NCBI GenBank assembly: GCA_964019165.1
Contig: OZ025275.1
Location: 12,634,874 to 12,698,873 of the forward strand
Reading direction: 5' to 3'
DNA: 64,000 nt
Origin: Mastigias papua
Lineage: Eukaryota; Cnidaria; Scyphozoa; Rhizostomeae; Mastigiidae
Shown here: piece after piece, positions 1-14,458 of the stretch
How the letters are laid out: every line of letters starts with the position of its first letter
Position numbering within the stretch: position 1 is the stretch's first letter
Translations under genes and position numbers: made by a program
Notes under the pieces: model-generated
Databases searched by the model: none
What the model was told of the DNA's origin: nothing
Seen by the model: only the letters and a program-made list of their open reading frames with translations

Positions 1-1325
<1,325 letters not shown>

Positions 1326-4300
1326 CTCATAAGAATATTTGTTCCTGACCGTGTTATTGTAAAACAAACACTCTCATTCACTTCAATGTAATCAGTTGTA
1401 AGGTCTTGCTGCTGCACTTTATAGGAAACACTGGTGATTGGCTCTTCGTAAATAGCTGTTGACACTATCGACATATTGCTCACTTCATTCTTGGCATAAA
1501 CCGTAACATTGTATGTTTCTATATTAGAGTACTGGTGAATACCACGGCCAATGAAGAGCCCCCCTTCGTTGTTCTTATCACGGTCATAGGCTTTAGGTGA
1601 AAGACGGGTATCTGGATTATTTGAATCCCAGTCGACATAGAAGTCTACCCCGGTTCCTTGCTCCATTACGAACCAAAATTCTGTTTTCGTGGATACATTG
1701 GTAGGCCTGATGATGTAGCCTTTAGGGTCCGGGTGAGTAAAGTTCAAACCTTTGATCACATCCTGCACCTCGACAAACCGTGTGCAAGTCATATTGCTTA
1801 TCTTGTTGTACGAGTAAACAGAGATTGTCCGATTGCCGTATGTTGTGTAGTTGTGAGTCATGTTTCTGTAGTTGACGGCACTAGTATCATTCGGCGTTCC
1901 ATCGTCCCAGCTCCATATGTGAGTCAGATTTGTCCCGATTCTAACCGTTAAGCCAAAGCTGTGAGTGAAATTAGTTGCAGCAACTCCAGGTGGTATGATA
2001 ACCACATCAGCGACAGCATCCTCTACGCTGGCGTACTGCTTGATTGTTTTTGATTCCAAGGGGTGACTCACTTTTACATCGATCACGTAATCTCCTTCGG
2101 ATTTATACTCGTAATTAATCTCAGCAAAAACATGTTTTGCTAATGTTAAGTTAAGCACTCTAACTGTACTGTTGTCTCCAAGGTCATATGTGATAGTCGC
2201 ATTTCCCGAGCCGCTTGCAACAAACTTCGAAACGGAGATTTCTCCTGTAGCTTTTGGGTCAACTTCCTTTGTGAATTCAAGTGCACCGATCGGCGCGTAA
2301 ACATAAACGGTAATATTTCGATCGACCTGGCTTAACTTATTCGCCGCGCGGCAGATGACGGTGTAAATTCCAGGAACAGCGTACTGCTTTTTGATCGACT
2401 TAATACTAACGGTTTGATCAAAAGTCCCATTGTACTCTGTTTCGCCAAAATGAAAACTGTATTGGATACCGACCTCGGTGTTGATAGATGATATGGAAAA
2501 CGTGATGTCGGTGTTTATCAGTGAGTCGGTTGCGCTGGCGGACAATACAAACGTGGTAACGTCGTCTTGAACGTAGACCTTTGTATCGAGAGATGCTGAA
2601 GATTCAGTTGCCGTGGCTGTAACGCCAATCGTGTAATATTGGTCTAAACTGCCGAATGATAGCTGCTTCAGGTAGTTTGTTGGATTCACCGTGTGCGCAC
2701 GGAGTAGGTGATAGTACTTGAAGAGGCTAGCTGTAGGTAATACTCTTGAAAACACCGCATTTTTAATGATATGAAATGTCTCTTTGTACTGGTATTCCGG
2801 GTACATCGGCTCATAGGCATCATGATACCGATAATACCCGATGTCTGCTGACGAGCTGTTACAGCCAGTTGTCCATCCGAGCACATCACCGGGGTACGCA
2901 AGGAAAACCTTGTCATCCGGGACTTTTATTACTTTATTCCCTGCGTATAGAAACCAAAATGTGATAAGTCTTTTCTGAGGATTTTACAAACAGGGACAAT
3001 AGGATTCATTTTGATGACTTACCAAAAGCCAGGTGCACTTACTAGCTCATTATTTACTAACTAACTTACGTAATAACTTCCTCACAAACTTATTTCCTTG
3101 CTAACTTACTAACTTCTTTACCAATTTACTCACTACTTTCTTTACCAGAGTCCAGAAAAATGCCCAACCTTCCTCCGGCTGTCAAATTTCCATCATAAAC
3201 CTTCCTCTGTTAAGACTATCAGAACTAGCCAAAGTTCTTGAACTCTGTATTGTGCATGTCTCGGTAGCTTTTACTGTAGAAGGGCTATGCCCTTTTACAG
3301 TCGATGTCGCATTATCTGAAAACTGTGCTGAAACTGGATTGTTGATACTAATTTCAAAACCTTCCTCAAATACGACATAGAGAGCAAAATTTTCCTCCAG
3401 CTCAGAGCCGTGGAGCCGTAACTTTTCCTGGACCCTGTTCTTTACCAACTTACGAACTACATTACCTACGTGCTTACCAATTTCCTAGTTTACTTACCAA
3501 CTTACTAACTTGCTGACTTACATACACACTAACTTACTAACGAGGCGCATGGAAGTACATTTAACTCTACTTCTACATAATGAGAAATAACACACCAAGA
3601 AGGGAAAACTAAACATCTACTCTCCAGTCCAGAATAGAAGGGGGGTGGCATTAAACGGGTTCCATTTGGCAAGCGAGCCGCAGTATAGCCACCCTAGATT
3701 TATTAGACTCAATGGTTTGAATACCCGTGAAACCACTCTTTTACTCTCTATACAAGGGGAACGTGTCAATCATTAGGGTCTAATAGATTACAAAAATCAA
3801 TGGCTAGCATCTGTAAATTACAAGAAAAGAAAAACCTTCAATACTCGTGCTCTGTGAACTAAAGAGGCAATTGAAAATACAAATTACATTTGCGTGCCCA
3901 TTATGGTTAAAAAATTTCGCTTTAACGACTGAGTTTCAAAATCCAAAATTCAAAATAAGAGGCAATACTCAGGGTCTCAAACTCAAGAAAACTGAGATGT
4001 CAGCAAAAGGATCCCCGTATTGAAATGCCTGGAATACGTCCCAAGCTTGAAAAGGTAGCTTTGAAATTTAAATTGTCTATTTAATGCTTACCAATCTGAT
4101 CAACATAAATCGAAAACTCATACAATAGCTGATAATCTGCAGGAACACTAGAAAAAGCTTCTGGGGCCGGACAAGTAGAGTTATCATCCACTTTGAACCT
4201 TTCGACATCAGGGCAGAAAACGGGCTTGGATGCAGGAGGATAGAATTCCATATTCCCGCGAGCTGTTGATGGCGTTCCACATCCAGAACTAACGCATTTT

Positions 4301-7300
4301 CGTAGCGAGTGACAATATATCTTCTCAGTTTGAACTTGATCACACATGGGCCTGAAAATCTATTAGAATAGAGAAAGACAAAAGTATTAGTAAAAAGGTA
4401 GAAGATAGAGCTCTAACCTGACGGAAAATGTGCGCAAGAGAAAACTAGTCGAAGATCATCCAGAACCAACTCTGTCTTGATCTACTGTAAATTATCCCGA
4501 CCCGTTCCATATATCTGTAGATACTATTTCACAATGTTATGCTTTTCTAGCACTGCACACCAAATGATCCAAAGGCAAACCATGTGCGTAAATCATGTAA
4601 CACGACAAAAATACCTAGTAAACAAGAATATCGCAAGTCTGAAGAGAGATAGAGAGATGCACCATATCAGAACCACTTCTGGGTAGACTGTCTTCTGCTA
4701 AACGAGTATAGAAAAGTGAGGGGGGGGGGGGCTGAATAGTGCAGATTGACAATTCTGAAATGATTCATGACAAATAAACAGGGGAAGATATCTAAGTGCA
4801 CTATACCTGAAAGGTGACGTTTCCCTTGCGCGTAAAGTGAGCTTCGAATGCCTTCACGTGGCCCATCGCAGTGAACTCAAAATTCGGGTTTATGAATGTC
4901 ATTCGATCTCCAGTGTTGAAATCGCATGACAAGTTGAAACTATCGAAGCGATCGACAGTCAAGTTGCCCCCAGTAGCGATGACTATTGGGTCTACAATTT
5001 ACACAGGTCAGCACATCAATACAAGATAAAAATTCTGATGAGTTCTGATCAGGGACGTAGGAAGCATCTAAAAGTGGGAGGCCCAAGTCCTAAAAGGGGC
5101 ACATTACCACGCCCATTTTGGGCTTCAAAGGGCACTTCTGCATAGTTTGCTAAAAATTGGGGGCCATGGCCTACGTCCCTGGTTTTGATCTACAACTGGC
5201 CTTGCCAGCACTCAACAAACAACTTGTTCATTCGCTAATTCACTTGTCATGCATATAATATTATTACATATATATTGTATAATATATATCATATTATCAT
5301 ATCATTATAATTTTGCATTAATATAGTAGCTGTAAGGTGACAGGAATAGGTTTAGTGAAGAGCTGTAAGGTGACAGGAATAGGCTTAGTGAAGAGCTGTA
5401 AGGTGACAGGAATAGGTTTAGTGAAGAGCTGTAAGGTGACAGGAATAGGTTTAGTGAAGAGCTGTAAGGTGACAGGAATATGTTTAGTGAAGAGCTGTAA
5501 GGTGACAGGAATAGGTTTAGTGAAGAGCTGTAAGGTGACAGGAATAGGTTTAGTGAAGAGCTGTAAGGTGACAGGAATAGGTTTAGTGAAGAGCTGTAAG
5601 GTGACAGGAATAGGTTTAGTGAAGAGCTGTAAGGTGACAGGAATAGGTTTAGTGAAGAGCTGTAAGGTAGCAGGAATAGGTTTAGTGAAGAGCTGTAAGG
5701 TGACAGGAATAGGTTTAGTGAAGAGCTATTTCTATTTCTATTTTATAATATCAACATTCAGTTTTACTGTTTTACAATGTACCCAGTTTAAAATAAAGAC
5801 TAGTAAACGAAAACAAACTATCTAAATTTACACGTAAATCTAAAATAAGAGAAAATAAATAATCTAAAATATAAGAGAGAATAAAGCGATATAAAACGAT
5901 ATAAGAGAGAATTAGGTAAAAGCGTGGTTTGCTATGCTTTTTTTGAAAGTTTTCAAAGTCGGGGACAATTTTGATTCTAAGCTGAGACAATTCCACATTT
6001 TTGCGCCTTTATATGAGAAGCATTTTTGGCCATTGGCAGATTTTCGCATGGGAATCTCTAAATCAGATCTAGTATTTCGTAATTCTCTCTTACATGTATC
6101 AGAGAGTCTTGAGAAAATTTCAGCTGTAAGGTGACATGTACATACCCGCCACAGAAGTAATGGCAGACCATTTTTTTAAACCGTCTTCACTCCATTCCAG
6201 TTTCTGGATTCCGCTTCCATCCTCAAATGTCGCGTAGCAGTAGAACTCTACGTTCTGTCGTACAGCGTCAGGACATACCAGTTTCATGACCATCTTAGAG
6301 TAGACCTGGACCGTGTAGTCAGGAGTGCGGGATCCCCAGTAGGCTGAAGAGAGATATAACCTAATGAATAACTTGCGAATCCTAAGGCCGTTCTACACCA
6401 TCACCACAATCGCACACCGTAAAAACTAGCCTAATTTTGGGGGTTTCATATAGGGGCTTAAAAGAAGGCGGTGGTATTAGAGGGGGCTTACAAACAGTCG
6501 AGATAAAGAACGCCATAAATCCGAATATCAGTTTTAGTCAATTATTATGTCTTCAAGTTCACAGAAGTAATCACGGGGATGTAATAAGGAGGCTTACTAG
6601 AGGGAGGTGTTATTAAAATTTTGCTTCAATAAGGGCGGTCTAAACAACTAATACGATTTGATTATGATAATCATTGATTCACAAACGTTATCATAATCAC
6701 CCGATCACAAAGATAACTATGTTAACGAGAATCACCTTCTAGTTCAACAGATGCCTTGTTTTCTCCCGTCGTCACAAACTCCACCGATCCGGACGATGGG
6801 GTAAAGTAGGACAATTTCCCTTCGACAGCAACCCCAAACTGAACTGCATTGCTTAACCCATTCACAGTAACGGCTCCAGTGCTGAAAAGCTCCAATTTTG
6901 ATGGAAACACCGCAGATGGTGATGATGGGATACCACTTGTAGAATACACCTAAAAGTAGATTAATATAACAAAACACACATGTATATGAACACAAATATA
7001 CAACGTATCTTTTACAATTACCACTCAGGGTCGTTGACCCACTGCGCTCTCTTCCGGGCCCAATAAAAAAGGAGAAGTAAAGGTTTTTGGCCGACAGGTT
7101 TGGACACTCATTTCACTATTTGGGTCATCCAGAAAGTACATACGTCCAAAGTCATCACATTTCTGACCAACCCACCCACTCCGTACGCGCGAGGACACTT
7201 TTGACTTAACCCAAACACCCACCATATAAGAGCGTACGAAATTTTATTTCATAATTCTTGAAAATTGCTCGATAGTTTAGCAATGTTCCGCTTCTCTAAA

Positions 7301-8323
7301 AATAAGAAAAAAATGCATAAAGTCCTCACTTATTCCCAAGAAATTGCCACAATGCTTTCATCTAGTAACATTTTGCTTACATTTTCCCTCAGTTTGCACA
7401 ATGGAAAGGCCTCCTAGTAGGGCACACCATCATACGTACGCTTTGACCTTTGATATTTACCAACCTGCCCATCTTACACAAATGAGTAGGCTTCTGATCT
7501 TACCCACTCACCGACCCTCAACGCGCACGTACTTTCTGGATGGCCCCATTTTGATTAATATTGCAAATGATCCAGAGTCAGTCTGTCAGTGGGCTGAACA
7601 CAAGAGCAGGGGTTTAGGGCGGGGGTGGGCAGGTATTTTCTGAAGGGGCCATATAAGAAATAGAAAACTCTATGAAGGGCCTAACCAAAAAGCTGAACAC
7701 AATTCTGCATAATATTAACTGCAAACTTTATTTGTGTGAATAAAAAGAACTTCAAAATAAAAACAGCTTTCATCCATGCAAAAAAACTTTCGAAATAAAT
7801 ATGCTCTACTAATTTCGAGTTAGCCTCCCATGAGCCGGTCAGAGGCGACCAAAGGTCCGGTGAGAGTCAACAAAAGGGCAGGTCAGAGTCAACCAAAGGG
7901 CAGGCCAGAGTCAATCAAAGGGCAGGTCAGAGTCAACCAAAGGGCAGGTCAGAGTCAACCAAAGGGTAGGTGCAGGTCAGAGTCATCCAAAGGGTCGGTC
8001 GGAGTCAACCAAAGGGCGGTATGTCATCCGTGGCTCGAAAAATGAACCGCCAGATGCGGATAGAACCTACTTGATAAAGTATAACAGAAAGTATGCCTTA
8101 CTAACCCGCAGACATTCCTTTTGACCTGAGCATAAACTTCCCTGGCTGCTGCCGCAGAAGCAACGCCCAGAGGTATCAACTCCTGCGTAAGATACCGGTA
8201 TTACTCCGCAATGTGCAATGCAGTTACTTGGAGTGAGCTTTCCGGCAAATATATTCAAAGTTCTTGTCAAATTGCCATCACTCAGTGAAGCATAAATCAA
8301 TCTGCAATCATTCGTCCGTTGAT
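1326..8323 (-). CDS. Polycystin-1-like protein, internal part (WSC and PKD domains)
   Basis: Six exons on the minus strand: 8323-8106, 6949-6736, 6343-6146, 4991-4807, 4359-4092 and 2940-1326. All have AG/GT borders and their phases join without a stop. Exon 8323-8106 carries a WSC-type module with the pattern CIAHCG...SYAG...GRCFCGSS. Exon 4359-4092 is cysteine-rich (YCHSLRKCVSSGCG, then VFCPDVERFKVDDNSTCPAP). The 1.6-kb exon holds about four PKD-like units, marked by FHFGETEY, TYDLGDNSTVR, IWSWDDGTPND and YVDWDSNN, each followed by a Y-x-V-x-V strand such as YNVTVYAKNEVSN, with many N-x-S/T sites. Polycystin-1 relatives use such extracellular domains in ciliary or cell-contact sensing. The last exon ends in phase 2 at 1326, so the gene continues past the left edge, where REJ, GAIN/GPS, PLAT and membrane segments would be expected. 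No signal peptide or 5' exon was found. It could be another PKD-repeat receptor. Confidence 0.75.
3040..3145 (-). repeat. Donor-like degenerate CTTACTAA repeat, copy A
   Basis: Degenerate tandem copies of CTTACTAA/CTTACCAA. Read on the minus strand, the coding strand of the surrounding intron, they become TTAGTAAG/TTGGTAAG, which resemble 5' splice sites. A sister array lies at 3436-3545. Confidence 0.6.
3436..3545 (-). repeat. Donor-like degenerate CTTACTAA repeat, copy B
   Basis: Same degenerate unit as at 3040-3145. The two arrays bracket about 290 bp containing an 88-codon minus-strand open frame (3448-3182) that I cannot assign. Both arrays lie in the intron between polycystin exons 4359-4092 and 2940-1326. 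Confidence 0.6.
5330..5727. repeat. 33-bp minisatellite, 12 near-identical copies
   Basis: Twelve head-to-tail copies of a 33-bp unit beginning GCTGTAAGGTGACAGGAATA, with only a few substitutions. It lies in the intron between polycystin exons 6343-6146 and 4991-4807. Because 33 is a multiple of three, both strands stay open. On the minus strand each unit contains CCTGTCACCTTACAG, which looks like a 3' splice site. A 14-bp piece of the unit recurs at 6123-6136, next to the donor of the upstream exon. Confidence 0.95.
6435..6640 (-). mobile_element. Element of an AAGCCCCCTCTAATA-type repeat family
   Basis: On the minus strand this intronic stretch contains AAGCCCCCTCTAATA and GCCTCCTTATTAC motifs. 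Similar motifs recur at 25195-25590 and more loosely at 55345-55490, which suggests a dispersed polypyrimidine-rich family. Its ends are not defined. Confidence 0.4.
7595..8045 (+). mobile_element. hAT-like non-autonomous element with internal 22-bp tandem repeat
   Basis: Begins near GAGCAGGGGTTTAGGGCGGG and GAAGGGGCCATATAAG, reminiscent of the CAGGGGTGGGCAA ends of hAT elements. Parts (GGGGCCA, AAAAAGCTG, AACAGCTTTCATCCATGCAA) recur in the same order at 32890-33300. From about 7850 to 8020 there are about seven copies of a 22-bp unit GGCAGGTCAGAGTCAACCAA, one with a 6-bp insertion. It lies in a polycystin intron. No 3' terminal repeat was seen. Confidence 0.45.
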
Positions 8324-8779
8324 CTAGAATGAGAGTAAAATCGATTTTCAATCATACTTCAAAACACTTGAGTTGATACTAATCGTATTATTTACAAAAC
8401 AGCCTGTACACGGTGGCTATCAACATTTCATTTCATTTTTATCTCATTTCAACATATAAACAATTCATACAAATACAAATTGAAACTAATTGACCTTATA
8501 ACACAAAAAACTTATGAATAAAGTCATCAAATGAAAGCATGGCACGTGCAACTTAGGACATCCAAGTGGCAAAATTCTCTCTTTGATTTGAGTATGGATT
8601 TTACCACTAATATATTACATAACTTCGATTGCAGGCCTTCTCATGTAAAATTTGCTAAGCACCACTTTGGAAATGCTAGCCAGCAAGAAGCGCCACGTTT
8701 AATAGGTATCGCTGCCTCGCGCTGTGCCTACACCTCGGTTGCTGGGGGAAATTGCAGTATCGCTGTACAGTTAAACGTA

Positions 8780-8928
<149 letters not shown>

Positions 8929-10086
8929 AAATTGTAGTGTGGTGGTACACTTACAATGTGCACTTACACCGCGCCAGTTCGTGTTACCGAATGTGCGACT
9001 AGTGGTGCGCGCCGTCGGTTGAGTGCGGTGACTTATAGTATTCCATAGCCAGATTCTTTCAAATGAAAGGGGCCACTTAAAAAATTAAAAGATATAGAAA
9101 CAGTGCTGGCTGATCAATTTAAGTGCAACACCCGAGGCAAAATGGGGAGAGGCAAAGAACGTGGGGAGAATAAGAGGGTATGGAGATGTCAAGGTACAAA
9201 ACATGTTTAACTTTCCCAATTTGGTTCCGCGCTACTGCTCCGGTTTCTTGGGCATGTACGGCGCTAGGCTATAGTCGCACTCCATTGCTACTTTTGCTCA
9301 CATCATGGGTTAACTAATCTTAACCAGAACATCATATATAGCCTACTTCGAACTTCATTTAAATTTCTAAAGCACCTACATCTTCCAGCGGGAAATCACC
9401 TGATAACAAGCCCATTCAAAAGGAATGCATTGGCTCGAATCTACACTTTAACATCATAAAGCTTTAGCTAATGTTTCAATTAATAACCTAAATTACTTTC
9501 GAGGCTCTCAAAACTAGCACCGCCCTCCCCCCAAATTAAATTAGATTCAGTCAAAAGTCATGGCATTTTGAAGTAAGAATTATATCTAATCTTCTAAGTT
9601 ATATCCGTCCAGCCAGGCCCGGTCTGGAACATTTGTCAGTGAAATATTAAAACTTTTTGTTTCTCTTTCAAGTATCAAAGAAAATAATTTATAACATGGG
9701 CAGTTATTAATACGATATATTTTTAATCGGATTGCAAATAATTGCTGATGCATTTTACGAAATCTTGCAACTCGTTGAAATGTCAAGGCATTCAGCAAAA
9801 ACCAAATATACCTTCGTGAATAGGACCTGTTGCATTTAAGTCTGTAGGAATAGAATTTATATGAAACGGCTATTCAATAACATGAGAAGGGTATTCGAGA
9901 TATTCACAAAGACGTCATGGCCACGAACATGAAACCAAGGAATACTAAAACCGAGTTAGCACGCTGCTAAGAAATATTTGTGCACTTCCTTTCAGCCACC
10001 AGTAAGAGCTCCTCTTCACGACATTAATTATGAAAATGTCTCTGGTCAGGTTATCAAAGGGGAATCTAAAGAAATTTGATTCGAAC

Positions 10087-10161
10087 AATCATCATCATCA
10101 TCATCATAATCATCATCATCATAATCATCATTATCATCATCATCATCATCAACATCAGCAA
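10087..10161. repeat. (CAT)n microsatellite
   Basis: Imperfect CAT trinucleotide array with AAT and TAT variants. The poly-histidine frame over it is not a gene. Confidence 0.9.
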
Positions 10162-10340
10162 GCGCACAACATAAAATCAGGCTACGCAACAGTATGCAGT
10201 AGTCTGGTAGCTGAAATCAATTGTGCAAACAAACAAGCAGATTTTCTAAAACTCTTGTGCATAAATTTTCGTCCAGTATCTCTTATGTAGGCATTTGCAT
10301 CGTGTCTCTGTCGTAAATTGATATTGATGGTAATTTTTAT

Positions 10341-10717
10341 GACGAAGATAAATATCATTGTGATGATGACGATGACGATGATGATGGTGACGATGATTAT
10401 GAGCTAGCCCATGGTTGGAGACCTCCTCGTGGTGGCAATCGGGCACAGAGAGACACTGCCCTTAAGTTGACAGTGATTCATTTCGCAGAGATTCAGAATT
10501 GGGGCAGATGTTGACGACCTGTGGCAAACTGTCCAACCAGGCCCCTCCAGTGAAAGTCAGGCACAGCAGCTTCAGGCTGCAGTTCTGATAAGTAACTGTT
10601 GGGGTAACAGAGTGGATTGGGTGTAGCCGACTCAATCACCTCTTCTAAACAATTTGAAGGCGACACTGACCCCAGGGTCAGCCTAGGCCCCGTAAGGGGT
10701 GTACGGGAAAAGACAAA

Positions 10718-10777
<60 letters not shown>

Positions 10778-10930
10778 GGTGATGATGATGATGATAATGA
10801 TGATGGTGATGATAATAACGATGATGATGATAATAACGATGATGGTGATGATAATGATAATGATGACGATGATAATGACGGTGATGATGATAATGATGAT
10901 GATGATTATTATTATTATTAATACCTGTTA
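10341..10930. mobile_element. Dispersed repeat bracketed by GAT arrays
   Basis: A unique core (about 10403-10715) has GAT-rich arrays on both sides (10341-10402 and 10717-10920). The first 120 bp of the core, starting GCTAGCCCATGGTTGGAGAC, match 33789-33910, where a GAT-rich tract again precedes it. The repeated association suggests the arrays belong to the element, like the microsatellite tails of some SINEs. No coding capacity is visible. Confidence 0.55.
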
Positions 10931-11964
10931 GTGAGATTTGTATTTGTAGATTTAAATATGATATGTGATGAAGTTTGAAAAAATTAATATTACTATTAAG
11001 AGTATGACAATGAGAATGATGACCCCATTGCTCAACAATCCCAGAACTGAGCGTTTCCATTGATCTAGACTCGTTCTGTAAACCTGACCGTTTCAACACT
11101 CTCCACCTGTATTTAAACCACTTTTACGTAAACTTGTTTGTACATTGAGCAAATGCAAACGCAGAGCTCGAGGAATGTAAAATACCAGGGCTTGACAGTA
11201 AGGTGTCAATAGAAACAAGGCCTAACGACTTCCAATGTTGCTATTTACAATTTCCATCACGATGTTTACAAGTTTAACATTGTGGCTTCGGAAATTTAAG
11301 AAGCAATCGGTCAGTCTTGTACTACAGTTGATTCACTATTGAAGTACTTCCAAAGTGCATACTTCTCCAACAAGCATCAAGCAGTTTGGCTTCAGCTTCA
11401 ATTGTGCTCAACATACTCAAAACATGAGCATAAAATGCGCTTCTGATGTGCCTGTTTTAACAATAGGTATCTAGGTATTTACAAATAGATATGGTATATA
11501 CGCATATTGTTAAGGTCAGATTGTAAGCTTTCTCTATGGCTAACTTGAACCGACAAACAAGCTAACTTCAAGAGAACTTTCAAATGCCAGGATGAAAAAG
11601 GCATAGCGTAACGCTAAACATGTTATTGTCTCTTGAACTTAATCTTTCCCTCTAGCTCTAATGTACTCATGCTTATTAACTGAGGTGTGTAAGCTTCAAG
11701 GATAATGTTCTTAAGCATTTCATGTATTTGTTCGTTGAACGACCACATTAAATGCTTGAAAGCGCCATCCTTTTATGTGCAAGCAAGCACATATCAGGAT
11801 GTTATGTATGCTTAGGTGCAGGTAAGTGGCAAAACTGTTTTTACTAGGTTCCCAGCCGTGCTATATTCTGTTACATTAATATATGTAAGAAGCAACAATC
11901 AATAGGTAGATTGGATCCATAGTGCCTGTAGAAATTTGGAGCGCATCATTCTATGCCTACGAGC

Positions 11965-12032
11965 AACTCTCGCGCACATTAACGAGTAAATCTCGTGCAC
12001 ATTAACGAGCAACTCTCGCGCACATTAATGCG
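11965..12032. repeat. 27-bp tandem repeat, about 2.5 copies
   Basis: Copies of GAGCAACTCTCGCGCACATT followed by AACGAGT/AACGAGC, directly upstream of the TAAGAAA-rich element. Confidence 0.7.
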
Positions 12033-12340
12033 CGTTTGTAAGAAACGGGTTTATAAGAAACCTAGTACTAGACACCCCAAAATTCAAGAAACTTCTAGAA
12101 CTACAAGGAAAGAGTTAAGTAACTTTAGAAACTTCTGTGCCATCATTCAGTTTCGGAGACCCATTCATTCCTACGAGGATTTAACAAGTTTCCATTACAG
12201 TATGTTTTATGTGCTGAGTCTTATGGGTACTAGAAAGGACAATGTTTTAAGTTTTATTTTTGTATTCACTGCAATTTTTTCCTTAAATTAAGAAACTTTC
12301 ACTATTAGACCTTGAGCGAGGTTTCAGATAAAAAAACGTA
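12030..12340 (+). mobile_element. MITE-like element with TATAAGAAACC ends, copy 1
   Basis: Starts GTTTGTAAGAAACGGGTTTA and ends GGTTTCAGATAAAAAAACG, so the ends are imperfect inverted repeats. The interior aligns with the reverse complement of 45591-45930 over most of its length (CAAGGAAAGAG, CTGTGCCATC, TTTTATGTGCT, AATTAAGAAACTTT, CTTGAGC in the same order). No long reading frame. Confidence 0.65.
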
Positions 12341-14458
12341 AGCAATATGAGCATCAGTGTGCCTATAACATAGGGGTATCAACTGCTTGGAAAATGAATA
12401 AAATACGCAATTCTCAAAATGTCTGATAACAGTGCTGATCCTGACTCCAAGAAATGAACCGGAAACTAAACCCTACACAAGAATAAACTGCAACAGATTT
12501 GAAAATGATACAGAAAGTTGCAAGAATGGTTTATCAATAACGATCTCTTCCCGAAATCCTTTGGGTGAATACAACAACCATAAATCAATAGATGATGCAA
12601 ATAAGCCTGCAAGGTATTGTGGGATGGAAAGGTCGATCTGGTGTTAATAATTAGCTTTTACTAATATGCGGTGATAGCAGTGATGAAAATCGAACCAGTT
12701 CAAAATCCTCAGAAATACCAGCTCTAACTTTTAGTACTTAGAGCAGATTATACAAAACATAGGAAAAAATTTTCTTAGAGATAAAATAGAGTAAAACTAT
12801 AGAAAGGAAGTGCGAAGTAAAAAGTTAACAAACCATTCGCGGCTGGACACTGGCCATTTACAGATAATGAAATCTAAAACATAAAAAATAAGCGGAAAAT
12901 GATAAATCTGACAAAAGATTTGACGACCATAAAAACAGCAACACAACCTTAATATGGAAAACTCTCTGCAAATGGCACTCTTCCGTACTCCAAGGCATTC
13001 TTCATTCCGGCTTTCATCCTGTGGCAATTGCAAATATTGGTGCTCGGATAAGTCTTATATAAATGCACAAGATGCAACAGGCACCAATCTCTTTCATTTT
13101 GTGACAGTTGAAATGACAGTTCAGAAAAAAGGATTTTCGAATAAAAATCAAGGACATTTCAAGCACAGGGCACACGGTAACAAACGTGCTTCAAGAGAAT
13201 GTCAAAGCAGGATTAAATTTTCTCTCCAAACCAAAGCAATATACAAAATCTGCTACCTATTTTACATTCTCATTTATTGTGTGAAACGACAACTTCGCGA
13301 TGAATAAATACTGCAGCTTTGGTTTGCAGGTCACTGTAAGTCTCTTTAATTAATATCACTTTACTAGTATATAGTTCTATTCTTTCAGAATATAGAACTA
13401 TATTCTGGTAAAAGCTAGTAAGCACCTTTACGGCCAAATTGTTATGCAACACCATCCATTTGTGGAATTGCAACGTTGGACAATATGGCACAATGAATGG
13501 ATATTGTCTAAATCTTACACGACTGGAAGGGTGGATTTATGTCGACATCACCAAGTTCAAATTTAACATGCATAAAAAATACTCAGCTCTACTCAAGGGG
13601 TAAGCTACTACATTCATTCAGGCGAAGGGAAAGCAGCTTGCTTTACTTCTAGCGCACCATACCCAATAGCAAAGATGAACTAGCACAGCCTTTCCAAGGT
13701 CCTCCTAAAGAACACTTATAGAATACCAGATAGATTTAATATCACAGTGCAAAATTTACCAGTTGATTCTGAGAATGAGTGTAAAATAGAAATAATCTCT
13801 ACAAATTGCAGTGGCGAACAAGGGTAGGGCAAGAAAGTAGAAAAAATCCACAATCAAAATTCCATAGTTACAAGCAAATATATCCAAAAGTTTCTCACCA
13901 AAAATATGTGCAGTAAAAAAGCAGCCGAAGCTTTGTCAAGAAGGATTCTAAAACTCTTCATACTCAGAGTGAATTCATGCCAAAATTCAAACGATGCCAC
14001 AAAACTTTCTTAACGTTTTGAAACGTCGATAATTCAGCACGCAGTATCCTTCGCAGTGTGACTAAAAAACTGGCGAAAAATTCAGAAAGTGCGGCCTGTT
14101 TCGGTATTGTTCTCCAAAACCAGGTGGCTGTATTTCGCTTCATGAGGCACGTATTTAGGCTGTTTACAAACGGCTACAAGGTATCCTAGAGCAACGTATT
14201 GATCAAAGACGTATATCTTCCCCCACAAGTATCAAACCACCTGTGAACTAATCAATGAGCTGGGCAAGACCTGCCTTGATAACACTGATTGCATGAACAA
14301 ATCAATGACAATCACCGCAACATTTCAAGGGCCACTGTGTTAAAGGACAAGCCTCGTTTCAGATAATACTGAGATATGAAATGGGGGGGACATACAATAT
14401 TGGGAAACAATTAGAAAGTAGCGATTAGGGACACAGCACCAACCTAAAAATAATGCTC

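Noticed and set aside
4359..4807. Extra 64-bp polycystin exon near 4495-4420 on the minus strand
   Set aside because: Needed only if exon 4359 began at TTTTCAG. Using the acceptor CTAATAG at 4360 restores the phase without it.
5337..5825. 162-codon plus-strand frame of TGIGLVKSCKV repeats; also considered as a CRISPR array
   Set aside because: It is a contiguous minisatellite without spacers, in an intron of a gene on the other strand.
10617..11099. Poly-Met and poly-His frames, also at 10030-10290 and 63596-63914
   Set aside because: Translations of GAT/CAT arrays.
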